NCBI RefSeq assembly: GCF_001279775.1
Contig: NZ_LGDG01000001.1
Coordinates: 256,971 to 320,970 of the forward strand
Direction of reading: 5' to 3'
Source: Streptomyces sp. MMG1533
GTDB taxonomy: Bacteria > Actinomycetota > Actinomycetes > Streptomycetales > Streptomycetaceae
Length of the DNA: 64,000 nt
Positions 8,934 through 16,874 of this stretch are shown one piece after another. The notes under the pieces were generated by a model. That model was not told where the DNA came from. It saw only the letters and a list, made by a program, of their open reading frames with translations, and did not search any database. Position 1 is the first letter of the stretch, and each line of letters starts with the position of its first letter. The position numbers were made by a program, and so were the translations under genes.

Positions 8934-9482
8934 TCAGCCCTGCGGCCCCAGGTAGCCCAGCGACGCCTCGATCCGCCCCGCCAGATGATCGCGTTGTACC
9001 GGGCCCCGCAGTGACGAACCGGCGAGCCAGGTGCGGCACTTGCTGGCGAGGAGCAGGCCGAAGCGTTCGGCCTCCTTCTCGTCGGCCTGGTCGAAGCGGC
9101 TGCGGGCGGCGACCTTCAGTACTGTCGCCTGCAGGTCCGCGTCGTCGCACAGTAAACGGGCAGCGACGGCCGCGCCCTCGACGTGGTGGCTGCAGTGGCC
9201 GGCGTTCATGTGCCACAGCTCGTGGCCGAGGATCACCAACTGGTGGTCGGGCGCGGTGCGTTCCTCGATCACCACGAGGTCCTGGTCGGCCATGTCGAGC
9301 CACAGTCCGCTGGCCGTGCCGGGCGGAAAGGCGGACGTACGGAAGTGGACCGGGCGGCCCCGCCGTCTGCTCATCGTGTCGCACAGCGCGCCGTACAGGT
9401 CCGCGGGCCGTGCCGGGGCGGGAAGGGTCAGCTCCGCTACCAGCTCGCCGCACAGGCGGCGCATTTCCTTACCGATGCCCAC
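8934..9482 (-). CDS. ImmA/IrrE-like zinc metallopeptidase (TTA-containing)
   Basis: 182 residues from the GTG at 9482, which has GGGGGAGA about 5 bases upstream. An alternative GTG at 9498-9500 overlaps the preceding stop (GTGA). HELWH at 87-91 is the zinc-protease motif. Such proteins (ImmA/IrrE family) cleave or regulate a partner HTH repressor, and the gene directly before it on the same strand is an HTH regulator. A TTA leucine codon (9153-9155, residue 110) makes translation potentially dependent on the bldA tRNA. Often annotated as a toxin-antitoxin toxin component, but a regulatory protease is the better reading. Confidence 0.8.
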   Translation of the reverse strand: MGIGKEMRRLCGELVAELTLPAPARPADLYGALCDTMSRRRGRPVHFRTSAFPPGTASGLWLDMADQDLVVIEERTAPDHQLVILGHELWHMNAGHCSHHVEGAAVAARLLCDDADLQATVLKVAARSRFDQADEKEAERFGLLLASKCRTWLAGSSLRGPVQRDHLAGRIEASLGYLGPQG

Positions 9483-9496
9483 AGTTCTCCCCCGGA

Positions 9497-10153
9497 TCAC
9501 GACTCGGGCCGCTTGACGCTTTCCAAGAGCATGTCCAGCCACTCCGCCACCTTGTCGCGGTGCTGGTCGGTGGGCAGCTGCGCGGCCCGCCAGGCGATCC
9601 CACGGACGCCGTGGTCCTGCAACAGCCGCTCCAGCGGATCGTCGGCGACCGCGGCCGCCTCCCGCTCACGGTCGGCGAGTTTCTGCAGAAGCTCCTGCTC
9701 GGTGCGCTGCAGGGTGCCCGCCAGCGCCTCGGGGTCCTCGGCCGTGAGGAACCCGGCGTGCACCCGGAAGAAGCGCTGGATGGCGTCGCAGTGCTCCATG
9801 GTGGGACGCCGGTCGCCGTTGATGAGCGCCCCGGCCTGCTGCCGGGACATGCCGGCGCCGTCGGCGATCTCCTGCTGGGTGTACTTGCGTCCGTTCGGCT
9901 TGAGCCGGGTGCGACGCAGCAGGTCCAGGCGTTGCAGGAACCGGGCCTGCACATCGGGCTCGCCCGCGGGGCGGCCGCTCAGCAGGGCCTTGACGACCGG
10001 CTCGGTCACGCCGGAGGCGACCGACAGGCGGCCGGTGTCGAAGACCTCCGCGTGCGGCACGCCGAGCCGGTCCGCGAGCGCGGTGACACGGACGACGACG
10101 GCCGGCAGCACAGTCGACGCCACGTCGCCCGGGCCTTCGAAGCCTTCCGACAC
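9497..10153 (-). CDS. XRE-family helix-turn-helix regulator
   Basis: 218 residues from the GTG at 10153, chosen because AGGAG (10162-10166 on the opposite strand) is 8 bases away; the frame is open to 10255. The HTH is internal (about 91-130, KYTQQEIADGAGMSRQQAGALINGDRRP), followed by a helical C-terminal half. It is directly upstream of, and possibly coupled to, the HELWH protease gene. A protease-repressor switch like ImmA/ImmR is a reasonable model. The N-terminal 80 residues resemble a second, degenerate HTH region. Confidence 0.8.
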   Translation of the reverse strand: MSEGFEGPGDVASTVLPAVVVRVTALADRLGVPHAEVFDTGRLSVASGVTEPVVKALLSGRPAGEPDVQARFLQRLDLLRRTRLKPNGRKYTQQEIADGAGMSRQQAGALINGDRRPTMEHCDAIQRFFRVHAGFLTAEDPEALAGTLQRTEQELLQKLADREREAAAVADDPLERLLQDHGVRGIAWRAAQLPTDQHRDKVAEWLDMLLESVKRPES

Positions 10154-10299
10154 CGACAGATCTCCTACGTTTCTCACTGGCTTCTCACAAGCGGTTGCCG
10201 TGAACTTCCCGGAGAGTAGCGGGTTGTTCGAACTTACATCCAGGTCTCGCCACAACTGTGGCCAATTTCAGCCGTCAACAAGCGCGGAATGCCACGATA

Positions 10300-10330
10300 G
10301 TTGACACGACTTGCGTCGGGGCAGCAGGAT
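10300..10330 (+). promoter_or_regulatory. Possible promoter for the MmyB-like gene
   Basis: TTGACA at 10300-10305 is a perfect -35 hexamer. CAGGAT at 10325-10330 could serve as -10 with a slightly long 19-base spacer. It sits in the 224-base divergent gap between the XRE gene and the MmyB-like gene. Confidence 0.4.
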
Positions 10331-10377
10331 CAACAACGCCGCGAGAAGGCCGCATAGGCAAGAGGGGTGACCTCCCG

Positions 10378-11052
10378 ATGGCATTTCAGGCAGGTGGGCA
10401 GCGGTCGGTGCCGCGGCCCGTCCCCGAGAGTCTTGAGGCCCAGGCTTATCTACAGGACTATGTCGCGCTCCTGGAGGCCGTCCCCTTCCCGTCCGTCGTC
10501 GTGGATCACCGCTGGGACGTCGTCCTGGCCAACATCGCTTTCGCGTCACTTTTCCGTGGTGTGGGGCCCCATCCGACAGCGATGCCGGGTGACAACTTCC
10601 TGAGGTTCGTCCTCTTCCACCCGGACGCGAGTTCCGTCCTCGGCGAGCACGAGTCGCGCTGGTGCCTGCCGATGCTGGCGCACTTCGCCGCCGCCGTGGA
10701 GCGGCACGGCCACGACCACGGCCTCCAGTCGATCCGCCGGGACATCGCCCAGGACCCGATCATGGAGGCCGCCTACCGGCAGGGCCTGCCGCACTGGATC
10801 CGCGCGGTCGGCGAGCAGGCCGTGGAGCACGACGGCGCGGTCCGCCCGGTGAAGCACCCCGACCCGCGCTGGGGCGCCACCGAGTGCCGGGTCGTCGACG
10901 AGACGCCCAGGACCCTGGCAGACATGGGCTACACCCGGCTGACGCTGGTCCTGCGCCCCGCCCGCCGCCCGGTGGCCCCGGCGGCGCGACGGACGGCCCG
11001 CCCGCGCCGTACGGCGGGGCACCTCAGCGTGGTGCCCGCCCCCGAGGTCTGA
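10378..11052 (+). CDS. MmyB-type ligand-binding domain protein lacking an HTH
   Basis: 224 residues from the ATG at 10378 (GGGG about 10 bases upstream). The region YVALLEAVPFPSVVVDHRWDVVLANIAFASLF is the PAS-like start of the MmyB-like transcriptional regulator ligand-binding domain, which normally follows an N-terminal XRE HTH and binds fatty acids. Here the domain starts almost at residue 15, and the frame upstream contains no HTH, so this is a stand-alone sensor domain. The nearest HTH is on the opposite strand. The basic C-terminal 35 residues look disordered. Confidence 0.7.
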   Translation: MAFQAGGQRSVPRPVPESLEAQAYLQDYVALLEAVPFPSVVVDHRWDVVLANIAFASLFRGVGPHPTAMPGDNFLRFVLFHPDASSVLGEHESRWCLPMLAHFAAAVERHGHDHGLQSIRRDIAQDPIMEAAYRQGLPHWIRAVGEQAVEHDGAVRPVKHPDPRWGATECRVVDETPRTLADMGYTRLTLVLRPARRPVAPAARRTARPRRTAGHLSVVPAPEV

Positions 11053-11139
11053 CAGGCACCGTCGGCGTTCAGGTCGCCGACGGCGCCTCGTCAAAGCGCG
11101 TTCCCCCGTTGTGTGGTGGCATTCCCAGGTAGGGAAGCA

Positions 11140-11154
11140 TGTGACATAGTACTG
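11140..11154. promoter_or_regulatory. Putative GntR operator, hydroxyproline operon (site 1)
   Basis: TGTGACATAGTACTG, just before the GTG start of the first dehydrogenase gene. The same 15-mer, with two central bases changed, recurs in inverted orientation before the deaminase gene. CATAGT (11145-11150) could be a -10 whose start point coincides with the GTG, giving a leaderless transcript that a bound repressor would block. Confidence 0.6.
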
Positions 11155-11156
11155 AT

Positions 11157-12308
11157 GTGAGCGAGCGACTGACCTGCGATGTCGTGGTCGTCGGAGCCGG
11201 AATGGTCGGCGCCGCCTGCGCCCTGTACGCGGCCAGGGCCGGCCTCGACGTCACCGTCGTCGACCGCGGCTCGGTGGCCGGAGGTACGACCGGCGGGGGC
11301 GAGGGCAACCTGCTGGTCTCCGACAAGGAGCCGGGGCCGGAGCTGGACCTGGCGCTGCTGTCCGGCCGACTGTGGAGCGAACTCGCCGAGGAACTCGGGG
11401 AGTTCGTGGAGTACGAGGCCAAGGGCGGTGTCGTCGTGGCCTCTTCGCCCGGCGGGCTCGCCGCACTGGAGCGTTTCGCCGACGAACAGCGGGCCGCCGG
11501 AGTGGTCGCCGAACCGGTCGCGGGCGACGCACTGTACGACCTCGAACCCCACCTCGCGCCGGGGCTGCCCGGCGCCGTCCACTACCCCCAGGACTGCCAG
11601 GTGATGCCCGCCCTGGCCGCCGCCCACCTGGTCCGTGCGTCGGGCGCCCGCCTGCTCACCGGCCGGACCGTGACCGAGGTACTGCGCACCCCGGCCGGAA
11701 CCGTGCGCGGAGTCCGTACCGACCACGGGGACATCCACGCTCCCGCCGTCGTCAACGCGGCCGGCACCTGGGGCGCCGAACTGGCCGCCCTCGCCGGAGC
11801 CTTGCTCCCGGTCCTCCCGCGCCGCGGCTTCGTCCTCGTCACCGAACCGCTCCCGCGCAGGGTCCGCCACAAGGTGTACGCCGCCGACTACGTGGCCGAC
11901 GTGGCCAGCGACTCGGCCGCGCTGCAGACCTCGCCGGTCGTCGAGGGCACGGCGGCCGGGCCGATCCTGATCGGCGCGAGCCGGGAACGGGTCGGCTACG
12001 ACCGGACGTTCTCGCTGCCGGTCGTACGGGCCCTGGCGGCGGGCGCGACCCGGCTGTTCCCCTTCCTCTCGGACGTCCGCGCCATGCGCGCCTACCTCGG
12101 CTTCCGCCCCTACATGCCCGACCACCTGCCCGCCGTCGGCCCCGACCCCCGCGTCCCCGGGCTGTACCACGCCTGCGGTCACGAGGGCGCGGGCATCGGC
12201 CTCGCCACCGGCACCGGGCGCCTGATCGCGCAGACGCTGACCGCGAAGAGCCCCGACCTGGACCTGACGCCGTTCCGGCCCGACCGCTTCACCGAGGAGG
12301 CCGCGTGA
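11157..12308 (+). CDS. D-hydroxyproline dehydrogenase, FAD-dependent DAO-type subunit
   Basis: 383 residues. The Rossmann motif VVVVGAGMVGAACALYAARAG (about 8-28) binds FAD, and GGTTGGGEGNLLVSDK follows as in D-amino-acid/glycine oxidase-like subunits. HACGHEGAGIGLATGTGRL near the end is the C-terminal FAD-binding strand. It is followed, with overlaps, by a 2Fe-2S subunit and a BFD-type flavoprotein. This is the three-subunit arrangement known for D-hydroxyproline dehydrogenase of Pseudomonas (LhpB/LhpE/LhpF), oxidising cis-4-hydroxy-D-proline to pyrroline-4-hydroxy-2-carboxylate. The GTG start has no clear ribosome site and may be leaderless. Confidence 0.82.
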   Translation: MSERLTCDVVVVGAGMVGAACALYAARAGLDVTVVDRGSVAGGTTGGGEGNLLVSDKEPGPELDLALLSGRLWSELAEELGEFVEYEAKGGVVVASSPGGLAALERFADEQRAAGVVAEPVAGDALYDLEPHLAPGLPGAVHYPQDCQVMPALAAAHLVRASGARLLTGRTVTEVLRTPAGTVRGVRTDHGDIHAPAVVNAAGTWGAELAALAGALLPVLPRRGFVLVTEPLPRRVRHKVYAADYVADVASDSAALQTSPVVEGTAAGPILIGASRERVGYDRTFSLPVVRALAAGATRLFPFLSDVRAMRAYLGFRPYMPDHLPAVGPDPRVPGLYHACGHEGAGIGLATGTGRLIAQTLTAKSPDLDLTPFRPDRFTEEAA

Positions 12309-12607
12309 GCTCTCCCCTGGACCTGGCCGGCGCCCGGCCGGGCCCCGCCTTCACGGTCACCCTGGACGGCCGCGAGATCGAGGCACTGCCCGGCCAGACG
12401 ATCGCCGCCGCACTCTGGGCGGTCGGCGTCACTTCCTGGCGCACCACCCGCGGCGCGGGCCGGCCGCGCGGTGTCTTCTGCGGGATCGGCGTCTGCTTCG
12501 ACTGCCTGGTGACCGTCAACGACCGCCCGAACCAACGCGCCTGTCTGGTGCCCCTGCACCCGGGCGACGCCATCCGTACGCAGGAGGGGACGGGCCACGA
12601 TGACTGA
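12305..12607 (+). CDS. 2Fe-2S subunit of the D-hydroxyproline dehydrogenase
   Basis: 100 residues from a GTG overlapping the previous stop by 4 bases, with GAGGAGG upstream. TVTLDGREIEALPGQTIAAALWA opens a plant-type ferredoxin fold. Cysteines in FCGIGVCFDCLVTVNDRPNQRAC bind the cluster. Proteins of this type are the small electron-transfer subunit between the DAO-like and BFD-containing subunits. The 3' end overlaps the next gene by 8 bases, consistent with stoichiometric synthesis. Confidence 0.85.
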   Translation: MSSPLDLAGARPGPAFTVTLDGREIEALPGQTIAAALWAVGVTSWRTTRGAGRPRGVFCGIGVCFDCLVTVNDRPNQRACLVPLHPGDAIRTQEGTGHDD

Positions 12608-13997
12608 CCGACCGCATCTCGCGGTGATCGGCGCGGGTCCGGCCGGTCTCGCCGCCACCGTCGCCGCCGCGTCTGGGGGCATCCGGGTCACGCTGGTCGA
12701 CTCGGCGGCGGACGCGGGCGGGCAGTTCTACCGGCAGCCCGCAGCCGCACTTGGAGCCCGCCGCCCGCAGGCCCTGCACCACCGGTGGCGGACCTGGGTG
12801 CGACTGCGGGACGGCTTGCGCACCCACGTAAAGGCGGGCACAGCACGACATTTGACGAATCATCATGTGTGGTTCGTCGAGCGGCACGAACACGGCTTCA
12901 CCGTGCACGCGCTGCTCGGCCCCGAGCAGGTGGACCCGGTCGAGGTGCGCGCCGACGCCGTCCTTCTCGCCACCGGGGGCTACGAGAAGGTGCTGCCCTT
13001 CCCCGGCTGGACCCTCCCCGGTGTCGTCACCGCGGGCGGCGCCCAGGCCATGCTCAAGGGCGCCCTCGCGGTGTCCGGCCGCAGCGCCGTCGTCGCCGGG
13101 ACCGGGCCGCTGCTGCTGCCCGTGGCGACCGGCCTCGCCGCGGCCGGGGTGGAGGTGGCCGCGCTCGTCGAGTCCGCCGGCCCCAAGGCGTTCGTACGAC
13201 GGACCCGCGCACTCGTCGCCCAGCCGGGCAAGGTCGCCGAAGGCGCCCAGTACGCCGCCCGGTTGCTGCGCCATCGGGTCCGGCTCCTCGCGGGGCATGC
13301 CGTCGTCGAGGCGCACGGCACCGAGCGGCTGGCAGCGGTCACCGTCGCCGCGCTCGACACCGACGGGCGGGTGCGGCCCGGCACCGAGCGCCGCATCCCC
13401 TGCGACACCCTCGCCGTCGGCCACGGCATGCTGCCGCACACCGATCTCGCTCAGACATCGGGATGCCGGCTCGACGGGCCGGACGTCCACGTCGACGACG
13501 AGCAGCGCACCAGCGTCCCCGGCGTCTGGGCGGCGGGCGAGACCACCGGCATCGGCGGCGCCGCCCTCTCCCTCGCCGAGGGCCACATCGCCGGACGCTC
13601 CGTCGCGGCCCGTCTGCAGGACACCGACCCCGACCCGCGCGCATGGGCGGCGGCAGCCAGGACCCGTGCCCGGCTGCGGGCCTTCTCCGCCGCATTGGAC
13701 AGCGTGTATGCCCCGCCCGCCCACTGGACCGAGCAGGTCACCGACGACACCGTCGTCTGCCGTTGCGAGGAGGTCACCGGCGGCGCGATCCGAGAGGCCG
13801 TGACGGAGTTGGGCGCCGGCGACCCGCGCACCGTGAAGCTGCTGACGCGGGCCGGGATGGGCTGGTGCCAGGGCCGGGTGTGCGGGCCCGCGGTCGCGGG
13901 GCTCGCCGGGTGCGAGCTCACGCCGTCCCGGCGGCCGTTCGCCCGCCCGGTGCCGTTGGGGGTGCTGGCCCGGGCCGGGGAGTCCGAGGAGCACTGA
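12600..13997 (+). CDS. D-hydroxyproline dehydrogenase, NAD(P)/FAD flavoprotein subunit with BFD domain
   Basis: 465 residues. LAVIGAGPAGLAATVAAA (about 6-23) is the FAD Rossmann loop. VVVAGTGPLLLPVATGLAAAG (around 163) is a second nucleotide-binding loop. The C terminus has a BFD-like 2Fe-2S domain with CRCEEVTGG and GWCQGRVCGP (about 382-430). This is the alpha-type subunit of octopine/hydroxyproline dehydrogenase-like complexes. It starts inside the preceding gene, and the same cluster continues with the deaminase and the epimerase. Confidence 0.85.
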   Translation: MTDRPHLAVIGAGPAGLAATVAAASGGIRVTLVDSAADAGGQFYRQPAAALGARRPQALHHRWRTWVRLRDGLRTHVKAGTARHLTNHHVWFVERHEHGFTVHALLGPEQVDPVEVRADAVLLATGGYEKVLPFPGWTLPGVVTAGGAQAMLKGALAVSGRSAVVAGTGPLLLPVATGLAAAGVEVAALVESAGPKAFVRRTRALVAQPGKVAEGAQYAARLLRHRVRLLAGHAVVEAHGTERLAAVTVAALDTDGRVRPGTERRIPCDTLAVGHGMLPHTDLAQTSGCRLDGPDVHVDDEQRTSVPGVWAAGETTGIGGAALSLAEGHIAGRSVAARLQDTDPDPRAWAAAARTRARLRAFSAALDSVYAPPAHWTEQVTDDTVVCRCEEVTGGAIREAVTELGAGDPRTVKLLTRAGMGWCQGRVCGPAVAGLAGCELTPSRRPFARPVPLGVLARAGESEEH

Positions 13998-14035
13998 GTC
14001 CACCACGACGCCCGCTGTCCTGGACCTCTGCCACA

Positions 14036-14050
14036 CAGTAAAATGTCACA
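14036..14050. promoter_or_regulatory. Putative GntR operator overlapping a -10 (site 2)
   Basis: CAGTAAAATGTCACA, the reverse complement of TGTGACATTTTACTG; 13 of 15 positions match site 1 at 11140-11154. TAAAAT at 14039-14044 is a near-ideal -10, so the operator covers a promoter for the deaminase-epimerase-regulator genes. The deaminase ATG follows at 14073. Confidence 0.6.
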
Positions 14051-14072
14051 CCCTATTGAGATGGGACCCCGG

Positions 14073-14969
14073 ATGACCACCACCGAGCCCCGCCCCTGGC
14101 GCGGCGTCCTCGTCGCCACCGCCCTTCCGCTGAACGACGACCTCTCCGTCGACTACGACAAGTTCGCCGAGCACTGCGCCTGGCTGGTCGACAACGGCTG
14201 CGACGGCGTCGTACCGAACGGCTCGCTCGGCGAGTACCAGGTGCTCACCCCCGAGGAGCGGGCCAGGGTCGTCGAGACGGCCGTGGCCGCCATCGGCGGC
14301 GAGCGCGTGATGCCCGGCGTCGCCGCCTACGGCTCCGCCGAGGCCCGCCGCTGGGCCGAGCAGGCGCGCGACGCGGGCTGCGCCTCCGTGATGCTGCTGC
14401 CGCCCAACGCCTACCGCGCCGACGAGCGCTCCGTCCTCGCCCACTACGCGGAGGTCGCCGAGGCGGGTGTGCCGATCGTCGCCTACAACAACCCCATCGA
14501 CACCAAGGTCGACCTGGTGCCCGAACTGCTCGCCAAGCTGCACGGCGAGGGCTGCATCCACGCCGTCAAGGAGTTCTCCGGCGATGTCCGCCGCGCCTAC
14601 CAGCTCGCCGAACTCGCCCCCGGACTCGACCTGTTGATCGGTGCGGACGACGTCCTGCTGGAGCTCGCGATCGCCGGCGCCAAGGGCTGGGTGGCCGGCT
14701 ATCCGAACGCGCTGCCCGCCGCCACCGTCGAGCTCTACCGCGCGGCCGTCGGCGGCGACCTGGGCACCGCCAGGAAGCTGTACGAGCAACTGCACCCGCT
14801 GCTGCGCTGGGACTCCAAGGTCGAGTTCGTCCAGGCCATCAAGCTGTCCATGGACATCGTCGGCCGCCACGGCGGCCCCGTGCGCCCGCCGCGCGTCCCG
14901 CTGCTGCCCGAGCAGGAGGCCGCCGTCCGCGCCGCCACCGAGAAGGCGGTCGCGGCCGGACTCGCGTAA
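14073..14969 (+). CDS. Dihydrodipicolinate synthase-family protein, probable pyrroline-4-hydroxy-2-carboxylate deaminase
   Basis: 298 residues from the ATG at 14073 (GGGA 6 bases upstream); the ATG at 14043 lies inside the operator and is unlikely. The DapA/NAL barrel is clear: NGSLGEYQVLTPEERARV (conserved loop), YNNP, and the Schiff-base lysine in IHAVKEFSGD (around residue 167). In hydroxyproline catabolism this family converts pyrroline-4-hydroxy-2-carboxylate to alpha-ketoglutarate semialdehyde with loss of ammonia. The genomic position between the dehydrogenase and the epimerase supports that assignment over lysine synthesis or sialate cleavage. Confidence 0.82.
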   Translation: MTTTEPRPWRGVLVATALPLNDDLSVDYDKFAEHCAWLVDNGCDGVVPNGSLGEYQVLTPEERARVVETAVAAIGGERVMPGVAAYGSAEARRWAEQARDAGCASVMLLPPNAYRADERSVLAHYAEVAEAGVPIVAYNNPIDTKVDLVPELLAKLHGEGCIHAVKEFSGDVRRAYQLAELAPGLDLLIGADDVLLELAIAGAKGWVAGYPNALPAATVELYRAAVGGDLGTARKLYEQLHPLLRWDSKVEFVQAIKLSMDIVGRHGGPVRPPRVPLLPEQEAAVRAATEKAVAAGLA

Positions 14970-15008
14970 GGCAATTCCCGTCGGTCCGTCACGTTCACCA
15001 GGAGCGTC

Positions 15009-16010
15009 ATGCGCAGCAAACTCGTCCTGCACGCCGTCGACTCGCACACCGAGGGCATGCCCACCCGCGTGATCACCGGCGGCATCGGCACGATCCCCGG
15101 CGCGACCATGAACGAGCGGCGCCTGTACTTCCGTGAGCACCGCGACGACATCAAGCAGCTCCTGATGAACGAACCGCGCGGCCACGCGGCCATGAGCGGC
15201 GCCATCCTCCAGCCGCCCACCCGCCCCGACTGCGACTGGGGCGTCGTCTACATCGAGGTCTCGGGCTACCTGCCCATGTGCGGGCACGGCACGATCGGCG
15301 TGGCGACCGTGCTCGTCGAGACCGGCATGGTCGAGGTCGTCGAGCCGGTCACCACGATCCGGCTCGACACCCCGGCGGGCCCGGTCGTCGCCGAGGTGGC
15401 GGTTCAGGACGGCGCCGCGCAGGCGGTCACGCTCAGGAACGTCCCGTCCTTCTCCGTCGGCCTCGACCGCAAGATCACGCTCGCCGACGGGCGCACGATG
15501 ACATACGACATGGCATACGGCGGCAACTTCTACGCCATCCTGCCGCTGGAGCAGTTCGGGCTGCCCTTCGACCGGGCCCGCAAGGACGACATCCTCAAGG
15601 CCGGCCTGTCCCTGATGGAGGCGATCAACGCCGAGGAGGAACCCGCCCACCCCGAGGACCCGTCCATCCGGGGCTGCCACCACGTCCACCTGATCGCCCC
15701 CGGAGCCACCGCCCGCCACTCCCGGCACGCGATGGCGATCCACCCCGGCTGGTTCGACCGCTCGCCCTGCGGGACCGGCACCAGCGCCCGCATGGCACAG
15801 CTCCATGCGCGGGGCGAACTGCCCCTGAACACCGAGTTCGTCAACGAGTCCTTCATCGGCACGCACTTCACCGGTCGTCTCCTCGGCACCACCGAGGTCG
15901 CAGGCCGCCCGGCCGTCCTGCCCAGCTTCACCGGCCGCGCCTGGATCACCGGAACCGCCCAGTACCTGCTCGACCCGACCGATCCGTTCCCGGCGGGATT
16001 CGTCCTCTAG
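15009..16010 (+). CDS. 4-hydroxyproline 2-epimerase (proline racemase family)
   Basis: 333 residues; CAGGAG lies just before the ATG. Both catalytic cysteines are visible: MCGHGTIG (C91) and DRSPCGTGTSARMA (C254). Two cysteines mean racemase/epimerase chemistry; trans-3-hydroxyproline dehydratases of the same family have Thr or Ser at the second position. It converts trans-4-hydroxy-L-proline to cis-4-hydroxy-D-proline, the substrate of the upstream dehydrogenase. Length is normal for the family. Confidence 0.9.
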   Translation: MRSKLVLHAVDSHTEGMPTRVITGGIGTIPGATMNERRLYFREHRDDIKQLLMNEPRGHAAMSGAILQPPTRPDCDWGVVYIEVSGYLPMCGHGTIGVATVLVETGMVEVVEPVTTIRLDTPAGPVVAEVAVQDGAAQAVTLRNVPSFSVGLDRKITLADGRTMTYDMAYGGNFYAILPLEQFGLPFDRARKDDILKAGLSLMEAINAEEEPAHPEDPSIRGCHHVHLIAPGATARHSRHAMAIHPGWFDRSPCGTGTSARMAQLHARGELPLNTEFVNESFIGTHFTGRLLGTTEVAGRPAVLPSFTGRAWITGTAQYLLDPTDPFPAGFVL

Positions 16011-16035
16011 ACGTCGAGGACAATGGCCGGTGTCG

Positions 16036-16050
16036 CGTGACATTGCACAA
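16036..16050. promoter_or_regulatory. Putative GntR operator before the regulator gene (site 3)
   Basis: CGTGACATTGCACAA shares the CGTGACAT/TGTGACAT core with sites 1 and 2, but the right half diverges. It overlaps TTGCACAA, a near-palindrome, and ends just before AGGAG of the GntR gene, as expected for autoregulation. Confidence 0.45.
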
Positions 16051-16064
16051 CTAGGAGACGTCCC

Positions 16065-16763
16065 ATGGCCGCCCAGCGCACCAGCGCCGCCCCGTCCGCC
16101 GCTGCCCCCGCCCTGCCCACGCTGGGCGGCAAGAAGAGCAGCTACCGCGAGCGAGTCGCGGACGCGCTGCGGGCCGCGCTGATCGCCGGTGAACTGCGCC
16201 CCGGCGACGTGTACTCGGCGCCCACGCTCGCCGCACGCTTCGGCGTCTCCGCGACGCCGGTGCGCGAGGCCATGCTGGACCTGGCCAAGGAGGGCCTGGT
16301 CGACACCGTCCCCAACAAGGGCTTCCGGGTCACCGCCGTCTCCGAGAAACAGCTCGACGAGTACACCCACATCCGTGCCCTCGTCGAGATCCCCACGGTG
16401 GTGGACCTGGCCCGGACCGCCGACCCGGTGTCGCTGGAGGCGCTGCGGCCGGCCGCCCGGGAGATCGTCCACGCCGCCGTGGCCGGTGACCTCATCGCCT
16501 ACGTCGAGGCCGACACCCGCTTCCACCTCGGTCTGCTCGCCCTCGCGGGCAACGCGCACCTCGTAGAGGTGGTCGGCGACCTGCGGGGGCGCTCCCGCCT
16601 GTACGGCCTGACCGCGCTGCTGGAAGGGGGCCGTCTGCTGGCTTCGGCCGAGGAGCACCTCGAACTCCTCGACGCCCTGCTGGCCCGTGACCCGGAGGCG
16701 GTACGCGAAGTCATGACCCGTCATCTCGGCCATGTCCGCGGCCTGTGGGCGGCCCGCGGCTAG
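16065..16763 (+). CDS. GntR-family transcriptional regulator, FCD subfamily
   Basis: 232 residues, with AGGAG 7 bases before the ATG. The winged HTH is at about 27-95 (LRPGDVYSAPTLAARFGVSATPVREAMLDLAKEGLV in the middle). The FCD ligand domain follows, with metal/acid-binding residues in DTRFHLGLLALAGN and the histidines of EEHLELLDALLARD and TRHLGHV. It is the last gene of the hydroxyproline cluster and most likely its repressor, responding to hydroxyproline or an intermediate. Three related sites with TGTGACAT in the cluster are its probable targets. Confidence 0.85.
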   Translation: MAAQRTSAAPSAAAPALPTLGGKKSSYRERVADALRAALIAGELRPGDVYSAPTLAARFGVSATPVREAMLDLAKEGLVDTVPNKGFRVTAVSEKQLDEYTHIRALVEIPTVVDLARTADPVSLEALRPAAREIVHAAVAGDLIAYVEADTRFHLGLLALAGNAHLVEVVGDLRGRSRLYGLTALLEGGRLLASAEEHLELLDALLARDPEAVREVMTRHLGHVRGLWAARG

Positions 16764-16831
16764 GAGGTGCCGTTCGGATCATCCCGGGTCCGCGACGCCT
16801 GGCACGGCGCCTCACCGCGTCGTCGCATCAC

Positions 16832-16858
16832 CCCAGTACGCCCAGTCCGCCCAGTACG
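16832..16858. repeat. Three 9-bp tandem repeats
   Basis: CCCAGTACG, CCCAGTCCG and CCCAGTACG in direct succession between the convergent GntR and ABC-ATPase genes. No clear terminator hairpin is visible in this 111-base gap. Confidence 0.6.
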
Positions 16859-16874
16859 CGGGTAATGCTCCGCT

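Noticed and set aside
14043..14072. Upstream ATG for the deaminase gene
   Set aside because: It lies within the -10/operator sequence; the ATG at 14073 has a ribosome site and matches the family's N terminus.
14046..16733. An 895-codon open frame on the minus strand
   Set aside because: It is antisense to the deaminase, epimerase and GntR genes, all with clear motifs; its composition is the high-GC shadow of their third-position bias.
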